Source: CAYVQF01 sp964454015 (GTDB lineage Bacteria; Myxococcota_A; Bradymonadia; UBA4248). From it: a stretch of DNA of 64,000 nucleotides. Made by a program: the position numbers and the translations under genes. Positions 60,341 to 64,000 of this stretch are shown piece after piece (positions within the stretch are counted from its first letter, which is position 1; every line of letters starts with the position of its first letter). The notes beneath the pieces are model-generated. The model was not told where the DNA came from. It worked only from the letters and a program-made list of their open reading frames with translations, and made no database searches. The DNA lies in NCBI GenBank assembly GCA_964454015.1, contig CAYVQF010000012.1:36072-100071 (forward strand), in the 5' to 3' direction.

Positions 60341-63300
60341 TCAAAGAACCTCCACCAACTCTGCGATAACCCTCAGTTCACCTTCGTCGACGCCTTCCAA
60401 GATGATTGTCTCAAACGCCGGGTCGTCCGAGTCTGGCTTTAGCCGAATCACGGCGTGCCGCCATTCACCATCGTCGGTGGCGACCTTCTCCGACTCGTAG
60501 ACCTTCACCGTGTAGCGCTCTCCAAGATCCACGTCGTCGACGTTGCGATGTTCCGCGAGCACAACCTTGCCCTGGCGCGTGCCACCGGGGTTTGCGCGCC
60601 AGACACACCACGCCCCGTTGGGAATACGGCGGTTCATCGACTCACCGACGACCTGCGCCACGAACAGCCCCGGCGCGGCCTTGGTGCGCCCGTCGAGCGC
60701 AACCCATTGCCAGTCGTCACCGTCGACTTGCTGTGCCTCACTGAAGGCGCCGGCTGCAGCACGAAGCGGGACGAGCGGGACGCAGCTCGCATAGCGCTCG
60801 GTGGGTTCGGGATCGACGAGACGCAGCGTGGATGGGAGCCGCGCCGCTGAATCATCGCCGTCCGAGTCGGACTGGTCCCGGAGCTTTCGATAGGCCTCCG
60901 TCGCCATCCATGAGGTCACTTCCTTTTGGAAGGCCTTGTCGTTCATGTAGCGGACGAAGATGTCTTCGTTCTGGTCCATCCGCTCCATAAACAGCGCCTC
61001 GACCATCTGTTTGAAGACCAGTGCGAATTTGTCGCTTGGATTCACGGCTGCGGCCTGCTTGAGGCCTGCGTCAGCCAGCGCAGTCTCGACGATCTGGTCG
61101 AAGAACAGTTGGTCCGCCTGGTTGAACTCGGTGCCGAAGCGCTCGTTGAGCACGTCTATGAGCTGCGACAGCGGGACCTCTTCAAGGCGCGCCAGGCCGC
61201 TGCCAACCTCCGTCGGGCCATCGAGTCGCTTGGCATCACCCTCTCGCAGCGAGATGGAACCCTCGCTGATCTTCTGCAGACGGTAATACTCGAGGCGCAC
61301 CTCATCGTCGAAGTGGTATCCGGGGCCCGAGTTGCGGCGCGGTAGCTTCGAGGAGAGGTGCCGCGCGAAGACGTAGAGCTTCTCCAGGTCCGAGTCCTGA
61401 TAGGGGATGACCTGGCTCAGGAACCCGTACAGGCTGCAGAACGCGTTGAGCTTGCCGCGCCACGTCTCGGCTTCCTCCTCCTCGTCGCGTTGCAGGACAC
61501 TGAAGCGGGAGACAGCGGGGTCCAGCGCCGCGTTCATCGCCTGATGGTCCGACGTGCTCTGCTTCTGCTTCGGCTTGAAGTACACGGCGCAGAAGCGCTC
61601 GAGCTCCTCTGCGAGATAGACTCCCGAGGCGTCCAGCTCGACCTTGATCTGATACATGCGGGCGGGATCGACCTCGTCTCCCATCAAGGCGCCTTCGTAG
61701 AAGGTCTTGAAAGACTCGCGGATCTCCTCGCGGTCGTTGACGAAGTCGAGAACGAAGGTGTCTTCTTTGAGCGGGTGGGTGCGGTTCAAGCGCGACAGTG
61801 TCTGCACCGCCTGGATGCCGGCGAGGCGCTTGTCCACGTACATCGTGTGAAGCAAGGGCTGGTCGAACCCCGTCTGGTACTTCTCGGCGACGAGGAGCAC
61901 CTGATACTCTGGGGTCCCGAACTTCTCGGGTAGCTCCTTCTCGCGCACGCCGAGGTTCATGCCTTCCTCGGTGTAGGTCAACGACTCGTCCAGGTCGTCG
62001 GTGACTGTTCCGGAAAACGCCACCAGCGACTTGATGGGGTAGCGCTGCTGCTTGATATATTTGTCGAACGCCTGCTTGTAGCGCACGGCTTCGAGTCGTG
62101 AGCCGGTGACGACCATCGCCTTCGCGCGCCCGCCGATCTTGTGCCGGGTCACTGCGTGGAAGTGCTCGACCATCACCTCGGTCTTCTGGGAGATGTTGTG
62201 CGGATGCAGGCGCATGAAGCGGGCGAGCGCCTTGGCGGCCTTCTTACGCTCCACCTCAGGGTCGTCCTCGGACGCCTTGAGGAGCCGGTAATAGGTCCCG
62301 TAGGTGGTGTAGTTCCGAAGCACATCCAGGATGAATCCCTCTTCGATGGCCTGCCGCATCGTGTACCGATGGGACGCCTGCCCGTTGCGGCCGAAGACCG
62401 CGAGGGTCTTGTGCTTGGGCGTCGCGGTGAAAGCGAAGAAGCTCAGGTTGGCCTGACGCCCGCGCTTGGCCATGCTCCGGAAGAGTTCGTCGATCTGTGC
62501 CGAGGCGCCATCGGCATCCTCTTCCTCGGCCCGCAAGCGGGCGGCCTCGCGCAGGTCCTCGCCACCCAGGACTTCCTTGAGATCCGTAGCAGTCTCGCCA
62601 CCTTGAGAACTGTGAGCCTCGTCGATCACCACCGCGAATCGGCCGCTCTTCAGAGCTCCGCCGCCTTGCTCGCCGCGCTCCTCGGCCAGCTTCAAGAGCT
62701 GCTTCGAGACGAAGGGGAACTTCTGCAGCGTCGTGATGATGATCGGTACACCCGACTCGAGCGCCTCGGCGAGCTGGCGCGAGTCCTGATCGATCTTCTG
62801 AACCACCCCTTGTTTGTGTTCGAACTGGTAGATAGTGTCCTGGAGCTGCTGGTCGAGGACTCGTCGGTCGGTGACGACGATCACGCTGTCAAAGACGCGT
62901 TCGTCGTGCGCGTCGTGAAGCGAGGACAGCCGATGGGTGAGCCACGCGATGGTGTTGCTCTTGCCGCTCCCCGCGGAGTGCTCGACCAGGTAATTGTGCC
63001 CCACGCCCTCGGCCTGGGCAGCGCTCACCAGGTGGCGAACGGCCTGCAGTTGGTGGTAGCGCGGGAAGATCATGGTCTCCTTCTGGACCTTGCGTCCCTG
63101 GTCGTCTCGCTTCTCATCGAGCTGCAGGTGGACGAAGCGCGCGACCAGGTCGAGGAAGGAATCGCGCTGCAGCACCGCTTCCCAGAGGTAGGCCGTGCGA
63201 TACGCTCGACCGGCCGGATCGGGAGGATTCCCCGCGCCACCGTCGACGCCCCGATTGAAGGGGAGGAAGTAGGTCGCGTTGCCCGCAAGCCGCGTCGTCA

Positions 63301-63895
63301 TGAGCACGAGCTCGGTGTCGACGGCGAAGTGGACGAGTGTTCGTCGCTTGAACTCGAAGAGCGGCTCGCGCGGGTCGCGGTCCTTCTGATACTGGCACCG
63401 CGCGTGCTCCACCGTCTGGCCCGTCATCGGGTTCTTCAGCTCGAGGGTCATCAGGGGGATGCCGTTGAGGCTCAGGACGACATCGAGCGAGTTTTCCGAG
63501 CGCGTCGAGTAGTGGAGTTGGCGGGTGATGCCCACGCGGTTGGCCACGTACCCGGCCTCGAGTTCGGGATTGAGCGCGTGCGCGGCCTTGAAGAAGGCCA
63601 GGTGCAACTTGCGACCATAGCACTTGAAGCCGTGCCGCAGCGTCGCGAGTGCGCCGTGTGCATCCATCCACTTGCACAGGTCCGTGATGACCTGTTCGCC
63701 CGTGCGATCGCCGTGGAGGGCCTCGAGCTTCGACCAGGTCGTCGGCTGTGTCTCGCGGATGAAGTCGAGCACCACGGACGGGAAGATGGCGCGGTCGCGG
63801 TCGAAGCCCTTGCGATCCACGGCGACGTAGCCGGCGCCGAGAAGCTGGCTTTCGATGACCGACTCGAAGGCGGTCTCGGAACGGCGCGAGGTCAT
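60341..63895 (-). CDS. hsdR: Type I restriction HsdR-like nuclease/helicase fused to a LexA/S24 peptidase domain
   Basis: 1184 residues from ATG 63895 (GGAGA 7 nt upstream). Residues 1-270 form the HsdR nuclease: D138 and E152-x-K154 in LSLNGIPLMTLELKNP match the PD-(D/E)xK pattern. The helicase core follows with AGSGKS (308-313), VVTDRRVLDQQL, DEAH (425-428), FAFTATP, and the motif VI region VDKRLAGIQAVQTLSRLNR. From residue about 1038 to the end comes a second domain with PLRAAAGAF, FVAQVVGESMNRRIPNGAWC and YTVKVYESEK: an S24/LexA-type fold with candidate nucleophile Ser1086 and general-base Lys1131. Such a C-terminal extension is unlike ordinary HsdR (about 1000-1100 residues). Type I systems need HsdM and HsdS, which would lie to the right of this window if present. 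The downstream partner is a broken NTPase. Confidence 0.88.
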   Translation of the reverse strand: MTSRRSETAFESVIESQLLGAGYVAVDRKGFDRDRAIFPSVVLDFIRETQPTTWSKLEALHGDRTGEQVITDLCKWMDAHGALATLRHGFKCYGRKLHLAFFKAAHALNPELEAGYVANRVGITRQLHYSTRSENSLDVVLSLNGIPLMTLELKNPMTGQTVEHARCQYQKDRDPREPLFEFKRRTLVHFAVDTELVLMTTRLAGNATYFLPFNRGVDGGAGNPPDPAGRAYRTAYLWEAVLQRDSFLDLVARFVHLQLDEKRDDQGRKVQKETMIFPRYHQLQAVRHLVSAAQAEGVGHNYLVEHSAGSGKSNTIAWLTHRLSSLHDAHDERVFDSVIVVTDRRVLDQQLQDTIYQFEHKQGVVQKIDQDSRQLAEALESGVPIIITTLQKFPFVSKQLLKLAEERGEQGGGALKSGRFAVVIDEAHSSQGGETATDLKEVLGGEDLREAARLRAEEEDADGASAQIDELFRSMAKRGRQANLSFFAFTATPKHKTLAVFGRNGQASHRYTMRQAIEEGFILDVLRNYTTYGTYYRLLKASEDDPEVERKKAAKALARFMRLHPHNISQKTEVMVEHFHAVTRHKIGGRAKAMVVTGSRLEAVRYKQAFDKYIKQQRYPIKSLVAFSGTVTDDLDESLTYTEEGMNLGVREKELPEKFGTPEYQVLLVAEKYQTGFDQPLLHTMYVDKRLAGIQAVQTLSRLNRTHPLKEDTFVLDFVNDREEIRESFKTFYEGALMGDEVDPARMYQIKVELDASGVYLAEELERFCAVYFKPKQKQSTSDHQAMNAALDPAVSRFSVLQRDEEEEAETWRGKLNAFCSLYGFLSQVIPYQDSDLEKLYVFARHLSSKLPRRNSGPGYHFDDEVRLEYYRLQKISEGSISLREGDAKRLDGPTEVGSGLARLEEVPLSQLIDVLNERFGTEFNQADQLFFDQIVETALADAGLKQAAAVNPSDKFALVFKQMVEALFMERMDQNEDIFVRYMNDKAFQKEVTSWMATEAYRKLRDQSDSDGDDSAARLPSTLRLVDPEPTERYASCVPLVPLRAAAGAFSEAQQVDGDDWQWVALDGRTKAAPGLFVAQVVGESMNRRIPNGAWCVWRANPGGTRQGKVVLAEHRNVDDVDLGERYTVKVYESEKVATDDGEWRHAVIRLKPDSDDPAFETIILEGVDEGELRVIAELVEVL

Positions 63896-64000
63896 GTGTC
63901 GTCTCCGGTGCTTTGGCGCGCACGTTCGAGCAGCTCGCGCTCTTCCCCCCGGTGTCAGGATAGTTGTCGCCTCTTCTGCACGAGGTAGACAGGTTATGCT
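63892..64000 (-). pseudogene. 3' end of an upstream gene, frame broken at the edge
   Basis: Read leftward from the right edge, one frame gives protein-like sequence (CLPRAEEATTILTPGG), and a second frame continues with EERELLERARQSTGDDT, ending in a TGA that overlaps the hsdR start (ATGA). The two are joined by a GGGGGG run near 63948, where loss of one base would restore one frame. It is probably the C-terminus of the gene before hsdR, which might be a restriction-system subunit, but too little is visible to name it. A frameshift mutation and a sequencing error are both possible. Confidence 0.3.

Noticed and set aside
62141..63988. 615-codon plus-strand frame opposite hsdR
   Set aside because: HsdR motifs on the other strand are unambiguous; this frame shows none.

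Overview
The window is a high-GC (roughly 65 % by eye) bacterial scaffold with one 100-N gap (14148-14247). Several traits point to an anaerobic or facultative member of the Myxococcota or a related deltaproteobacterial lineage. These are very large Cys-rich lipoproteins with MopE-type D-x-D-N-N-C-D-G-x-I-D repeats, D/T-rich linkers after lipoboxes, formylglycine-generating-enzyme-like lipoproteins, a zinc-ribbon Ser/Thr kinase and abundant small lipoproteins. The anaerobic side is shown by oxygen-sensitive CoA-ester radical chemistry and a 2-oxoacid:ferredoxin oxidoreductase. The lineage is an inference from gene style; no rRNA or tRNA gene is visible.

Layout. 1-5435: end of a lipoprotein gene, a frameshifted small gene, a 1369-residue fused BcrAD/HgdC-type activase, and a small membrane protein. 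5700-6000: a compound repeat (15-bp units, a hairpin, then five 36-bp units). 6243-13139: a polytopic membrane protein, a sodium:solute symporter, and a coupled operon of class III CoA-transferase, 2-oxoacid oxidoreductase alpha, and a beta-gamma fusion. 13136-29237: envelope and secreted proteins (beta-barrel-like protein, a lipoprotein with an internal pilin-like helix, Tat ferredoxin protein, pectate-lyase-like lipoprotein, kinase, lamin-tail lipoprotein) and SelO. 29517-43063: DUF4914 P-loop protein, two giant tandem paralogous lipoproteins, a small exported protein, an FGE-like lipoprotein and a zinc-ribbon-rich protein. 43373-49314: a six-gene operon for an ATP-driven CoA-ester reductase/dehydratase. 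49605-53330: DUF3592 protein and a run of small envelope/stress-type genes ending in OmpA and DUF4398 lipoproteins. 53940-59535: AbgT-family transporter and more exported proteins. 59740-64000: a defence-type locus with a HsdR-LexA/S24 fusion and a broken NACHT-like NTPase.

How it may fit together (inference). The 2-oxoacid oxidoreductase would make acyl-CoA and reduced ferredoxin. The class III CoA-transferase would move CoA onto another acid. The HgdA/HgdB-like pair, driven by a two-protein ATPase activase, would then dehydrate or reduce the CoA ester. This resembles Stickland-type (FldA/FldBC/FldI) or benzoyl-CoA-reductase-type metabolism. The sodium symporter and AbgT-type carrier would bring in acids or peptides.

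Most interesting points. (1) The six-gene operon has two different activase subunits, one with a degraded nucleotide site but intact cluster cysteines, plus a CooC-like ATPase and a Cys-motif protein. (2) HsdR is fused to a LexA-like peptidase and is followed one base later by a decayed NTPase. (3) A lipoprotein carries a pilin-like helix in mid-protein. (4) There are three families of intergenic palindromic or dispersed repeats, including a conserved TGGGATCCAC-N(8-10)-GGCGTGCGC element in at least six places.

All family assignments come from reading the sequence without searches.
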